From Rotaria sordida (Eukaryota; Rotifera; Eurotatoria; Philodinida; Philodinidae): a DNA stretch of 64,000 bases. The notes below the pieces were generated by a model. That model worked only from the letters and a program-made list of their open reading frames with translations, did not search any database and was not told the DNA's origin. This document shows, piece after piece, positions 14,101-25,848 of the stretch (position 1 is the stretch's first letter; every line of letters begins with the position of its first letter). The DNA lies in assembly GCA_905250125.1 (NCBI GenBank), contig CAJNOL010000323.1, positions 1-64,000 of the forward strand, written 5' to 3'. A program made the position numbers and the translations under genes.

Positions 14101-17100
14101 CTTTTCCAGATGGTACCACACTTTTTCCCATTGATTAAACCTTTTAAATAATGACTATTTTTGTAGCGCCATCTCTTTAATTAATACTCAAAATCGAAAA
14201 TTAAATGACAGCAGTCGATATGGTTGATACAAGCGGCATGATTATTACTAAAATATAACGTTTTTTCTAAAAGTTTAAAAGATATTCATGCAGTGAATTA
14301 TAAAAAGAAATCAAGATGAAGAACCGCGGTTAGAGCGGTTGGCACGACATGGAACGAAAGTGGTTCATATAATATAACGAGACATTATTGATATACTATT
14401 TGTGATGCGTAGAGGGTTGCTAAGATGTCTTTTATGGTCTGTGGAGAAGAGCCCATCTGGTCCAAACTTTTTGAACTCTACAGTGTGTGGACCAGAGATG
14501 TCCATCGCGACTGAAAATCTGCCGCTGCCCCGCTGCGACAGTTTTTAAAAAAATGTTGCTGCCACGGTTTTCACAAAAGTGTTTCTAATTTCACTGCTGC
14601 GACTATATTTGACCAGAAATATTGATACTAGTCCATCAGATTCATTCAGTATCGAGATGTTTCATTTGTAAACCCTGAAATTCTATTAAATTCATGCAGT
14701 TTTTCAATGTCCTCCAAAACAAATGTTCCCGCTGCCGCGATGGCTCTGGCGGCAGCGCTCCCATGGACATCTCTGATGTGGGCGAAGGTCCAAATTTTTT
14801 ACTCCTATACTTCAACACTCTTCTTAGATCGTGTTTTACAGAAAAAAATGATTATGAATGTAATGAATATTTTGCATTCACAGAACCACCGAAAGTTATT
14901 CAACGACCAGATTCATTAATTCAAATTAATAAAGATGAAACTGTATCAATCAAATGTGCTTTTCATGGTCGACCTGAACCAGTAATTAGTTGGTTATATA
15001 ATGGAGAAGAATTTACAATGAATGGATCACCACTGACAGGTAAAATTGAATATAATCATTCTAAGTAATGAAATATTATTAAAATTTAGATGGAATTCTA
15101 TCATTAAATGAACCTAAAGAAGGTATTTATCAATGTATTGGTCGAAATCCATATGGTAGTGCTCAAGCAAATGCTGCTCTTGTTTATCTAAATCGTGATA
15201 AAGTTAAAGGTAAAAATTTCTTTTCTTTTTTTTTTTATTATTAAATTCAATTGTTTCCTTTTTTTTTAGAAAAATTCGAAATTGAAATTCCATCGAAAAA
15301 ATCTTTAATTGTCTTTGGCCCAAATAATATAACTGTCTATGAAGGTGAAACAGTTCAACTTCATTGTTTAACACAACCTGGTTCAACTGTTCAATGGTTA
15401 CATAATAATGAAGTAATTAATTCAAATTTAATGCGTCGTTATGAAATGCTTTCATCCGGTGGTTTACGTATTGTATCAGCCCAAAAGTCAGATAGTGGTA
15501 TATATAAATGTATTGCATCAAAGGTTGATTTTGGTATAGATGCAGCAAAATGTTTTGTTCATGTAATAGGTTTAAAATTAAATATTCCTGGTTCGTTCTT
15601 TTTCTTTTTGTTTTTTAATTAAAGAAAATGAATTCGTTTTTTTTTTGTTAAAATTAGTATCAAAATTAGAGATAATTGATATCAATCAAATCGATAATTA
15701 TGGTATTAAATTATTCTGGAAAATTAATGAAACAATTGAAAATTATCTAAGTTTTATACAAATACAATATCGTTTAATTCATCCAAAAACATCATGGATG
15801 ACAATAGATGAATTTTATAATCGTTCATTAAATTATGCTCTTATTAATAATTTACAACAAGATCAAATATATAAATTTCGTTTAATTGGTTTTGATATTA
15901 CCGGTAAACAATTAGTTATTAGTGCAGCAAAGCAATTTACATTAAAATTAATTAAAAATCAACCAAATTCACCGTTACCACAAATAACTGATGCATGGGT
16001 AACAAATGATGGACAAATTTCATTAAAATGGCAGGTTAGTAATACTTGATTTTTTGCTTTTTTTGAGATGATTGAAAAGTCTTATATTTTGTTAGTTATT
16101 AAATAATACTGGCAGTGAAACAGTTGATGGTTTTGTTGTTTATTATCGACCAATACATTCAAAAACAAATTTTACAACAATAACAATACCAAATCTACGT
16201 TATCCTTCAGTTGATACATATACGATCTCGTCAATTGAACCAGATCAAATTTATGAAATACGTATGACAACATATTCTAATCTTGGTTTGAGTCCAATGA
16301 GTAATTCAATTGAAATATCAGTTCCTAGTTGTAAGTTCTATTTGAAAAAGTTCTTTTTTTTTGTTTTATTTAATAGAATATTTATTATTAGTTTCAACTC
16401 ATCATCGTTCTCGTATAAATACATCACCTAATCTTGATGAAATTCTGGAAAATATTACTAAAATTCAACATTCTTCTCCTATGAAACATAATCTAGTAAC
16501 ATCATCAACTTCGACACAAAAAGGTTCTGATATACTTTATTTAATTATTGGTATTATTGCTGGAATTTTATTAATTTTAATTATTATACTCGTTACTATG
16601 TGTATATTAAGATTATTTCAACAAAAAAAATTTATCGGTACGTTCTAATAAAACTTTCTAAAATAGTACAATCCTTGCATAATTAAAATTTGATACATGA
16701 TGCAGTTGCTCTTACTAATCACAGGAAGATCGTTTTATCCGTTCTAGCTTAGAATATTCTTCATCCTTCAAAAATACAATAAGGAAATAGTTAATATATT
16801 GTAACTAGTGTCCGACTCGGGTCACGAAAAATTGATGCATGTCGAACACTGATTGTAACAAACCGTTATTGATCTACAGTCTGTAAGGAATGACTGGAGA
16901 TTTCTATCGTATACTTCTATATTAGATCGTATTTCACAAAAAAACAAAAATCAATAAATAAATTATTTTTTTTGTTTTGTTCCTATTGTTTAGCTCACGT
17001 TAAATCTGTTAATGATTCTGAATATTATTGTGATGGTTTACATAAGAATTTAAATTCTGATTATGCTACAACACCTTGTTTTCAACATGGTGTAGTTGCT

Positions 17101-18006
17101 GTTGATGGTAAATTAATTCCTTTTACATGTCCGACTAATACAAAATCACCACAAATTTATCATCATGGTTTATCACATAATTCAATAATAAATGAAAATG
17201 GTACAATACGTTTAAATATAAATCCAATTAATCGTTTAGATAATGAAAATATACAAGAAAATTTTTATCATACATTAACACCTTTTAATAGTCATAGTCA
17301 ATATGAAGAATGTCGATCACCAACTTGTTCATACAAACAAACAAGTATGTGAAAAGAAAAAATTAAAAATTGAAGTTCTTAGTTGATAATTTCTTTCTAT
17401 ATAATTCTAGTTGAACGTCCATCTATCTCATCATGTCTAGTACATCATCGTTTAATTAATTGTTCATCAGATACACTTCCTTTAAAAATGTCTTCGAATA
17501 AGAATAATAAAAAATTTGATAATCGTAATCCTTCTCAAATAAATGGAGAATCTTTTAGACATTTACATTATCATCATGGTACATGTCAACGACAATATAC
17601 AACACAAGAAATTATTACACCATTAGTTCACAAAGGTTTGTATCTTTGTTAAATTCAATTGTAAAAATTATATTGTTTTTTTTTTAATCTAGGAGTTAAT
17701 CAACAACATAATTTATCTGATCAAAATTTTTCATCATCATTAACTAATGGTGGACATTATTGTACACATTCATCAAATGATTCAACTCGTCCATTACTTG
17801 ATTCTACTCATCAACAACAGCAACATCAACATTCAGCACCACCTAGTACAGATTCATCATCACATTCATCTAGTGGTGTTAGTTCATCAATGGAATCTCC
17901 TTATAATCATTGGAAATATTTAACACCGTTATCTGTAAAAATATCAAATGATAAAAATCAAGTTTCATCGACTATTATTGAACCAATACCATTATCTACT
18001 TCTTAA
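11151..18006 (+). CDS. CDON/BOC/Ihog-like Ig-FN3 single-pass receptor
   Basis: Fourteen exons: 11151-11196, 11257-11544, 13160-13318, 13381-13591, 13655-13887, 14884-15039, 15090-15209, 15270-15569, 15658-16034, 16096-16330, 16392-16637, 16994-17344, 17411-17635, 17693-18006. The frame holds throughout and gives 1086 aa. Order: signal peptide (1-15, MKLIYFLVLIYLNTI); five Ig-like domains (about 17-111, 112-235, 236-312, 313-404, 405-504) with paired Cys and YxC motifs; two fibronectin III domains (about 505-615 and 616-708); a membrane helix (about 756-781); a 305-residue Ser/Asn/His-rich cytoplasmic tail. Ig2 (EGNIAVIPC, NPRP, LPSGNLHI, YQCSATNP) resembles the second Ig domain of CDON/BOC. 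These are surface co-receptors for Hedgehog and cadherin partners. CDON and BOC have three FN3 domains and fly Ihog has two. A Roundabout-type receptor is the alternative: the tail has YATT, as in Robo CC1. Introns 2 and 5 are long, and intron 5 carries a MITE. Confidence 0.8.
14444..14802. mobile_element. MITE-like element in intron 5 of the receptor gene
   Basis: A GC-richer block inside an AT-rich intron. Its left part reads GAGAAGAGCCCATCTGGTCC and, further in, CCAGAGATGTCCATCGCG followed by CTGCCGCTGCC. The right part contains the same words inverted (GCTGCCGC, ATGGACATCTCTGATG, GGTCCAAA), which gives imperfect terminal inverted repeats around a Gly/Ala-codon-like GC-rich centre. The AGAGATGTCCAT word recurs at about 48476 and the GAGAAGAGCCC word at 46165, so it belongs to a dispersed non-autonomous family. 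No transposase is encoded. The boundaries are approximate and I could not define a target-site duplication. Confidence 0.6.
16704..16745 (+). repeat. Short dispersed intronic repeat, copy 1
   Basis: Contains ACTAATCACAGGAAGATCGT and following TTTATCC. Near-identical words occur at 53362-53400 (same orientation) and 57141-57182 (opposite), all in introns of unrelated genes. It lies in intron 11 of the receptor gene, close to a ~60 nt hairpin at about 16800-16860 whose arms read GTAACTAGTGTCCGAC and its imperfect complement. Confidence 0.5.
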
Positions 18007-19967
18007 TTTATAGCCATAATTCTATTTTTCTATATTTTTGGTTTCTTTTTTTTTTGTGTGTAATCTCATTCTTGAACCTCTTTTCTTCAGTTTGTATGAA
18101 ATGCATATTTGATATTGATATATACATATATAAAATTTTTCCGTTGCGTGTCTTATGAAAAGTTTTTTTTTTGTTTGTTTGCATAATAATATAATCAGAA
18201 ATTTGGAATGAACTTTGAATATAATAAGTTTTGTAAGTTCTGTTCTTCAAATATGAACATGATAAGAGGCACCGAACATTTTTTGCAAACTAGATAACCT
18301 ATCAAATGGTAAGAACAATTATACATGAGAATGTAGGTGTAAGTGTAGTATTGGTATCCAGTTTGTATCGCCACATTCACATCCGAACAGACACACATAA
18401 GCAGACTTTTTCGACTTTCATTTAAATTTAAATTTGTTGACAAAGAAAGAAGTTCCAATAAGCTGAGAATCTATGAAAAAATCAAAACCGAAAAAGCAAA
18501 TCAAGCTAAAAAACAAAAGCGCTTGAAGTGTTCTTATAACCTGGAAAGAAATTCCTAAATCCTACATTCTTTTGTTATGTCCGTTACATGGAAGTATCGT
18601 TGAGCAGTATTGAGCATGCTTTAGAAACACATAGAAACGGTTTCTAAGATGAGTAAATCATGTATTCTTTATGCGTCTATGAGATGGATAACGTTCATTG
18701 ATTTCAGATCCGCTGGATCCTAGACTGAAAAATCATAGGATTTCATGTTAGGAAAACTGTTTGTAGAATGGTCACAAACAAATTTCTGATATATGTTCCT
18801 CCATTGAAGACAGAACAAGGTCAATGAGATGTGGATGACGACTTTGATTGGATTATAAGAATTTCAAGAAAGACTCAGCGTAATCATTGTAGGATAAAGA
18901 CGTGGAACATTTGGAATCTATTCTACTTGTAAACAAGAACCTTGACCATGTCGATCATACCGTCTGTAAGAATAAGATAGATTAATATATCAAAATATCT
19001 GTCAAGGTCTGCAATACTAAAAATCTCAGTCAATTCTGTTTCTCTCAGTTTTCTGATCAGGTACTCTCAGAGGCACTAGTTGTCGTTTTTCATAGCAGAA
19101 AATTCTGTTCAGATCTGATGCGTTCCAATAGGATGTTTGAAAAATCGAAAATTTCATGGTCCTAAACCTCTGAAAACTACGCTGTTGTGATTCAAAAACT
19201 AATGGTTCTAAAGTGAACGATACGATGGTCTTAAATTACGAAAAACTAATGATGCATAGATCTAGAATGACATCTCAACTACGCTGTCATTGTCTTTGGG
19301 AAGCGAAACAAGACGATCTGATTGCAGCTTCTCGCTATGCACTTTACGACTGATGAACAATGACGTTGCAAAAATATATAGAATTCCACAGTTAGAAGAA
19401 TTTATAATCCTATAGTCAGAGATCATGACGGCATTGTTCCAAAATCGATTACACTGTGGTGTAGAAATTCCTGTAGTCGCGTTCCAAAAATTCAACACTG
19501 AATGATCGTAAAAGTCACAACACTACAATCCGAAATCCTAAAAACCTACGGGTGAAATATTTGAGACTCCCTAATTCAAGAAATCATAATTATATAATCC
19601 AATAATCCTTAGTGCCACATCAACTCCTGTCACATTCTGTATAGGAAAGATGTCGAAGGTTTTTGCTATATACTTTATCACTCATTGCCAATCATGCTTC
19701 TCAAAAAATTCGAAACTGTGAAATCAATGGAAACGAAATTAAACCTACCATAGCACGAGGTAGACAGATACATAGACAACACAATGGATTTAATTTTCGA
19801 TTCCAGATCCTAGCCTTTCAGTCTAGGAACTGTATCCGTAAACAGTTTTGAATTAGCCTGTTTATTATAATACAATTAACATGCCGATTCAAAGATCAGA
19901 CGCGAAAATGACATGTGTAAATAAAAAAAAAGTTCGTTTATCGAGTATTTTAAAATATGTTTTTATA
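18007..19967. other. Intergenic region, no gene seen
   Basis: The 3' flank of the receptor gene followed by about 1.5 kb of less AT-skewed sequence. The stretch from about 18.5 to 19.9 kb repeats short words such as AATCCTA, AAATC and CTACAATC at irregular spacing. That could be an old, degenerate tandem array, but I could not set a period. Open frames here are short, have no recognisable motifs and are likely chance. Confidence 0.4.
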
Positions 19968-20552
19968 TTATATAGATTTGCAAAGTATCATAAATAATCC
20001 TACGAAAAACCACATACATGGTATATTTGTTGTTGTCTTATTATTCATATCATCTTGAACTCCATCTATTTGAGTACTAATGTAATGTATTTGCTTTTGT
20101 TGTTTGGTATGTTTCTTCAATGCTTTCATTGTCTTAACAATTTCATCAGTTGTTCGATTACCATAATTCAATTCTTCACCAATAAAATGTCCATAACGAT
20201 AAATTCTCAATGTTGGATAACCATCAACATTATATCTTCTTGAACATCGTGCTGCATTATCATCTGTACAATCTAGTTTAGCAATATATATAGGAGAATC
20301 AGTATTCTTTAATAATATGGTGCCAGCTCGTTCATATTCAGGATGGATTCGTCGACAGTATGAACACCATTTAACATAGAACAAAACTAATAATGCATCA
20401 TATTGTTTAATTTTTGAACTGAAATTTTGATTTGTGAGTACGATAACATTACCGCTATCGGCCCAAGGCGAGGATGTGAAACAATAAATATTAGAACTGT
20501 TAAGAAGTAGAAAAAGTAGTATGATCAAGAATAATAAGTGGACTTTGTACAT
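19968..20552 (-). CDS. Secretory single-domain thioredoxin-fold protein (PDI-like, CSYC active site)
   Basis: Intronless, 194 aa. Residues 1-24 form a strongly hydrophobic signal peptide. A PDI/ERp57-type thioredoxin domain follows (about 35-150) with the redox site WCSYC at 62-66, KLDCT at 92-96 and the cis-proline in GYPTL (Pro113). Canonical PDI sites are CGHC, so Ser-Tyr between the cysteines is unusual and should change the redox potential. The C-terminus (about 177-194) is a second hydrophobic stretch after a polar NKTTT segment, so the protein may be tail-anchored or GPI-processed; there is no KDEL-type retention signal. It would act as an oxidoreductase or disulfide isomerase in the ER or at the surface. 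A TAG acceptor lies one base before the ATG (TTTCTTGCTAGAATG), which suggests trans-splicing. A TMX-like membrane PDI is an alternative name. Confidence 0.82.
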   Translation of the reverse strand: MYKVHLLFLIILLFLLLNSSNIYCFTSSPWADSGNVIVLTNQNFSSKIKQYDALLVLFYVKWCSYCRRIHPEYERAGTILLKNTDSPIYIAKLDCTDDNAARCSRRYNVDGYPTLRIYRYGHFIGEELNYGNRTTDEIVKTMKALKKHTKQQKQIHYISTQIDGVQDDMNNKTTTNIPCMWFFVGLFMILCKSI

Positions 20553-20932
20553 TCTAGCAAGAAAGACGAAGATAAATGCGTATTGAGTAGATTAATGTTT
20601 CTTTTTCTTCTCTTTAGATATTATATATATATATTATCTCGCGAGGGAAAGAGATTTATCTATTATTGAAAGAGGAAGGAAAAAGAAATATCCATCATAT
20701 GCAGAAGTTCGCACGTGTTCTTTGCACTAAAAATAATAGATATGTTATTAACACTTTATGTTTGGATGTAAGTAGTTGAAGAGAAGATCTACAGTCACAT
20801 GTCATACTCATCTGAACTTAATAAGTAAAAATCATAAAAATAAAATTATGATATTATAGTTTTATAATATATTAGTATTTTGTTGTCATTCATATAGGTC
20901 AAAGGTTGCCTATTTCGTTAATTGACAAGCAC
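20553..20932. other. Short intergenic gap
   Basis: Upstream flank of the thioredoxin-like gene. AT-rich, with a (TA)n run near 20620-20632. Nothing else is seen. Confidence 0.5.
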
Positions 20933-21370
20933 TTTTTCGAAAATTCATTGATGGAAATCTGAGCGGAGTCTTTCAAAATGATGAGACTTTATGTGTTTAG
21001 TTCAAAAATTTTCCTGCCATAACGCTTCTACCACATGAAGCAATTGGACACGTACGTTCAATAATCACTATTGATGTACAATCACTATCGAAATGTCAAT
21101 GCTTGTACTATAAATCATAATGAAAGATATCATAAGAGATGGAACAAAGAGATCCAAAAAAACCGCATAATAATATTTATACATGTATTGATAAGTTCAA
21201 ATATGAACAACTACTTGTAGTTGATAAAAGTCAAAGATATGAAGTAGATGCAGCATTACTAAAATCTTGAAGAGCCTTTCGCATCGCCAAAGAATTATCA
21301 CATTATCGATAGGATAAATTAGAAAAACAACAGCTTGATACAGAAACATTTTTAAAAGGCGACTGGTCTT
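20933..21370 (+). pseudogene. Decayed gene fragment of unknown family
   Basis: One reading frame can be followed for about 140 codons with only scattered stops (TAG near 20998, TAA/TGA near 21119, TGA near 21268, TAG near 21311). Between the stops the amino-acid composition is protein-like: for example FPAITLLPHEAIGHV, SIITIDVQSL, FKYEQLLVVDKSQRYEVDAA and KLEKQQLDTETFL. The sequence before it ends in an ATATAG acceptor-like word. I do not recognise the family. A second stop-free stretch on the same strand at about 21998-22195 (VREVSIVSYSKAKLNEIY, LEKxxGKI-like) might be another exon of the same dead gene. Calling this a pseudogene is an inference from reading-frame coherence alone. Confidence 0.4.
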
Positions 21371-22994
21371 CGTTTTTTTTAATATTTAAGAATTGAATAA
21401 AATATCAAATTAATTATTTATTATTACAGAATTTCATTTCGATTAGTTGTTTTTCAGATCGAGTTGTTCATTTCTCTCTTTAAATATTTTACAAAAAAAT
21501 TGTTATCGTGTATAAGGTCAAAGTCCTGTAACATACGTAAACTAATTTACATCCTTACAAAAAACAAAAAAAACCTTGAATCTCTATGTATTATATAATA
21601 CTATGTTACTCATATGAAGAATTTCATCATTTTATGTTGAATGAAAATCAATTAGTTCAATCGATAATTGATCATGAGTTTTTTTTAAAACTTTGCACGT
21701 AAACAAAGTGTTCCTTATAAATATTATTTACAGTTGTAAACCCAGCATTCGATATCCACCTATCCAAATAGTCTCTAGCCATTAAATATCTTATTGACTG
21801 TGTTCTGATAAGATAGAAACAATCAACAAAAAAAAACCTTGGTAGGATATTTGCTAAAACTGATTAATAAAGAAAAAAAAAAGAACTATTTTATTGTTGC
21901 TTTCATTTGCTCTTTTCTTATCTTATAATGTTTACAACAATGATTCAGTAAAACTTACCTTTGAATGAAGACAAATAATTTTATCAACAGCCATCTTTAA
22001 CAAACCTTAAATCGATCTCAACAACAAATAGTAGGGTAGCATCTCAAAGACATGTTCGAGAAGTTTCTATTGTTAGTTATTCAAAGGCGAAGTTAAACGA
22101 AATTTACTTGAAGAAACAATTAGAAAGGGTTGGAAAAATAGTTCTTTTACCAAATATAAAATCAGAAATTGACCAAGTTATTTTGATAAAATGATATTTG
22201 TAAACTTTCGCTTTATTCCATAATTGATTTCTATGCAGGCTCCAAAGTTTGACATAGTAGAAATTTGGTTGTTTTCTATTGAATTTTCATTTACTCACTT
22301 ATTCTAACTTACTTAGTGTTTTACATTTTTCTCAACAATAATGATTGTTGAACGGATCGTTACATCAATTTTTGAATTCAAACTTATCTTATATTATTTC
22401 TCAAACAAATACTATTCAAACGAACGTCATTTTATGTCAATGATACTATGGACTAACTTTTTTCTTTTTTTCGATTCCTTCATTATTTAATTTAAATTTT
22501 TCATTTTTTTCTCTCATGTTAAATAAATAATTGATGGACATATTCTGTCTATATATGAATAAATAAAACAATCCGCTGTGAATTTTTCTTCTCAAAAACC
22601 CAAAAGAAAAATCAGCTTTTCCAATCGTTTATGAAGACATCGTTTTCTAAGTATTCAACCATTATTCTCCTCTCTTATCAATTGAATGATTTATTTTTAT
22701 GTATAGTTAAAATTTTTTGTGTTCTTTCTGTTTTCTATTAGCTTGTCAGACCGATTTATATGCGACACCGAGAAACTCTTCTTATTGAAACATAAACTAT
22801 GTCACGAGGATGTTTTATTTACAATATATGTCCATTATTCAGGTATTTATTGCTTACCTTACCGGTGGACATGATCCTATTTGTTCTCAATAAGACATAG
22901 TTTCCCTATATGTGCACGCATATCTCTTCAACTGAAAATAAAAGAACTTTACATTTGTATCTTCGTTAAATTTATTTCTTTGGGTACAACAAGA
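21371..22994. other. Intergenic region with possible further remnant
   Basis: Mostly AT-rich spacer. A 66-codon open stretch at about 21998-22195 (+) looks coding-like but matches nothing I know. Around 22775-22910 two copies of an AAACTATGTC-type word are inverted about 110 bp apart, a possible short hairpin element. No complete gene is seen. Confidence 0.4.
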
Positions 22995-24696
22995 TTAAAT
23001 TTTCTTTTTTACAATTTCAATACTCCTCTGAGTAACTAGGACACCAACATGATCTTGAGGAAGAGTTTTTTGGAAGATTTCCAGTGCTTTTTGATGAGAT
23101 GAAAGTGCATTCAAATAATCGCTCATGTTATTATACACCAACCCAATGTTGCTGTAAGAAGCAGTCAAATTGGTATCCGTTGGTGAAAGAGTTTTCTTAT
23201 TGATTTCAATGGATTGTTGATAATAGGCAATAGCATCTACATAATCACATTGGTCCTCCTTTACTCGTTCGAGCATATGGTAAATTGACGGTTTTTCATT
23301 CACGATCAGTCGTTGCTTGATCAAGCAGAATATCATATGTCTGATGGACTATGTCGTACTGCCTAAGTTTAATTAGTAACATACCCAAACGATTTCATCC
23401 TTCGAGATGAGGGAAGATCTCTTTGCGCATGTGTTCAGTAAGTGCATGGAGGTCTGGATCGTTGTCGCTGATCAGTGTTAAATTAATTTGTCAGAGACGA
23501 TTATTTCCATCGATTTGTTTCATTGGTCCAATACGAAAGACGGAATGCATGGAGAAGAGAACTTCTTCTTCTACTTCGAAATAACTCATGTCATGAACGT
23601 TTGCAAAAGCAATAGTTGATGCTGATGGGTTGATAGTTATTGCAAAGCGAACACCTATCAGATCGGGATCACTGATGTTACTTTCAGCAAAGGCAAGCGA
23701 CACTTCTCGATCAACACTTGTCAACAAAAAGTTATTAAATGCTAGTAGTCCACCTTTGATTTTGACCATTTGTTCAAAGTGTCTTAGTGACAGTTCTTGA
23801 TCACGATAAACTGTGAATAATGTTGCATATGCTTTTTCAGCGAACTGTTGAAGATGAAGATCGATGATGTTGTTGTGAAGATCTCGAACAAAAAATCCCA
23901 TACTAATAATGAGATCTATTTCCATCATGCACAACGATCGATTGAGCATCGAATAAAGAAAAACATTGGTACGTTGACCACCATATCAGGACATGTTCAT
24001 AGTATTCTCATTCAAATTTGTCGACAACTATCAGTGCTCTAGCATCATTCTCGAAAAGTTGATGACAGTACGAAATAAATTCATTGAAGTGTGCGTTGTT
24101 GGAAATTAATGATTAATAAGATTTTTTAAATATTGATGTGCATATAAATAATGGATCTAATTGATCTAGATTTTGTTTTTTGGTTTCTATCACTAGTGGG
24201 TACAAACTTGATAGTAACCAAATTTTGATAACATTTGAATGCAGCTTATTAAAGTACTTTAGAGATTGAGGCAATATCTGTAAATACACCATTTAGTTTT
24301 GACCATTGTTTGACCTAACCTTCATTTTGGGCTTGGTTCTTACTTAAAATATACATAGTATTAATTTATGGAATGTCATGCACGATAGGAATAGTTGTTT
24401 GTCCCGAAGGCATCAGAAAGGATGATAAATATTTTCTGTTCTTAAATATCGGTTGTAAAATCGAGGCACTTATTTATATCTATGATGAGATATATCTTGT
24501 TGACAGCTTCTTTTAATTTGTTGATAATATTGATACAATAGCAGTTATTCTTGTCATCAATATTGGCATCGAGTCATACCACTAGGAAGTTTTCAACCGT
24601 ACGAGCATAAGGAGGCCGTTGTGCTCTTACGCTCGTATGTTAAAATGGTGTGACAGCAGTAGCAATTGCTGTTGTTGACTTTTTCTTTTTGTCCAT
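22995..24696 (-). pseudogene. Decayed ADP-ribosyltransferase-TPR gene
   Basis: Colinear with the intact gene at 40462-42762, from its start (ATG at 24696, MDKKKKSTT against MDKRKSTTT) to its end (IEIVKKKI against IELVKKKL). The ART core is best kept (23491-23949): a YRDQ word where the intact copy has FRGQ, FNNFLLTSVDRE, and an EEEVLF motif. Only about two KLC-type TPR units remain, against seven in the intact gene. It carries many lesions: stops at 24574-24576, 24376-24378, 24008-24010, 23491-23493 and 23395-23397, and frame changes near 23945 and 23340. Four of the stops are TGA exactly where the intact gene has Trp (TGG), i.e. one G-to-A change each. It has no introns, like the intact copy. 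It therefore looks like an old paralogue or dispersed duplicate that died by point mutation, not an active gene. Confidence 0.85.
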
Positions 24697-25848
24697 GGTG
24701 TATATTGTATTTGGTCAATGAAAAATTGCGAATAAAATTACTTGAATTTATAGAATATGTTGTAATTTTTTTTCTAGATGTATCTATTCGTTTGCGATTG
24801 TTGTTATCATTCAAGTTCTTTTTCTTTTCGTTTCATTTAAGTGCTTCACTCCTTTTTTTTATTGGTAGTCGTTTCGGATATCAAAAGAAAATGAATGTCT
24901 GCTCAATTAAAAATTTAGTATCATACGAAGTCCATGAAAGTATAGATAGAAGATTATTTTTGTTGCTAAGATTTGCTTTTTTTAAATGAAAAATTAATTA
25001 ATAATAGCATTGAATACGAAAACTATTTTTTACATCTATATTGTCACACTATGCTCAAGGAAAAATTCAATGAAACTATCATGACTAATTTTGTTTTAAA
25101 AACGAGACATAACATTCATGATATTCTTCTATGGTTTCGTTATTATATTGTTGTAATCTATATTCAGTTTTAAAATGAGTTCGTTTTGAATATTTTCATT
25201 ACAAGATATTATTTTAAGAATATATTATCACTCTATTCTTGAATATAAAAATTTAATTATGAACAATTTAGTGAATTTATTTTGTCAAGTTTACATAATA
25301 TCATTGACATATAATTTGAATAACATATGCAAGTAGCACTGAAATGTTTTTATATTTTATTGAAAATATCAAGATTTTATAATCATTGACGAGATTCATG
25401 TTTATATCTGTATTATTTTTCACAAGTAATTATTCGAGAAGAGATAGGCATTATTCTAATTATTTATAATGTTTTTTCTTTCAATAGAATTACTTCGTTT
25501 TCAAAGTAACTCTATGGATAAGATTCAGAAAAAAATTAAAAATTGATGTAATTTGAATTCGTCATATAGAAAAATATAAGATTAAAATTTATACAGCTCG
25601 TAAGTTTTATTTTTTTCTGTTTCTTAATAAACTTTTGTACAAAAACAAGTATTTAACAATGACAATTCCTTTCAAAGATGGAAAACCAGTTGAAAAATAA
25701 AAATAAATGTATGTTGTTGTTGTGTTTTGAATTTCAATGTTTTTTTTTTTTAGTGGAGTTCATGTCTCACTAAGTTTATCAAACGAATAAGAAGAAAAAT
25801 TAAAGAATAGAAAAGAAAAAAAAAGAAAAGTTTGAATATTTAGTTTGT
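24697..25848. other. Intergenic region, no gene seen
   Basis: AT-rich spacer between the ART-TPR pseudogene and the 3' end of cathepsin B. Open frames are short, Phe/Leu/Lys-rich and chance-like. Confidence 0.5.

Noticed and set aside
14694..14883. Coding upstream of receptor exon 6 (Gly/Ala-rich frame)
   Set aside because: This is the MITE read in frame; the TTCACAG acceptor at 14883 with the Ig start EPPKVIQRP defines the exon.
22995..24696. TGA as a tryptophan codon (genetic code change) to explain the broken ART copy
   Set aside because: The copy also has a TAA stop, another TGA at an Arg site and frameshifts, and the intact paralogue uses TGG throughout.
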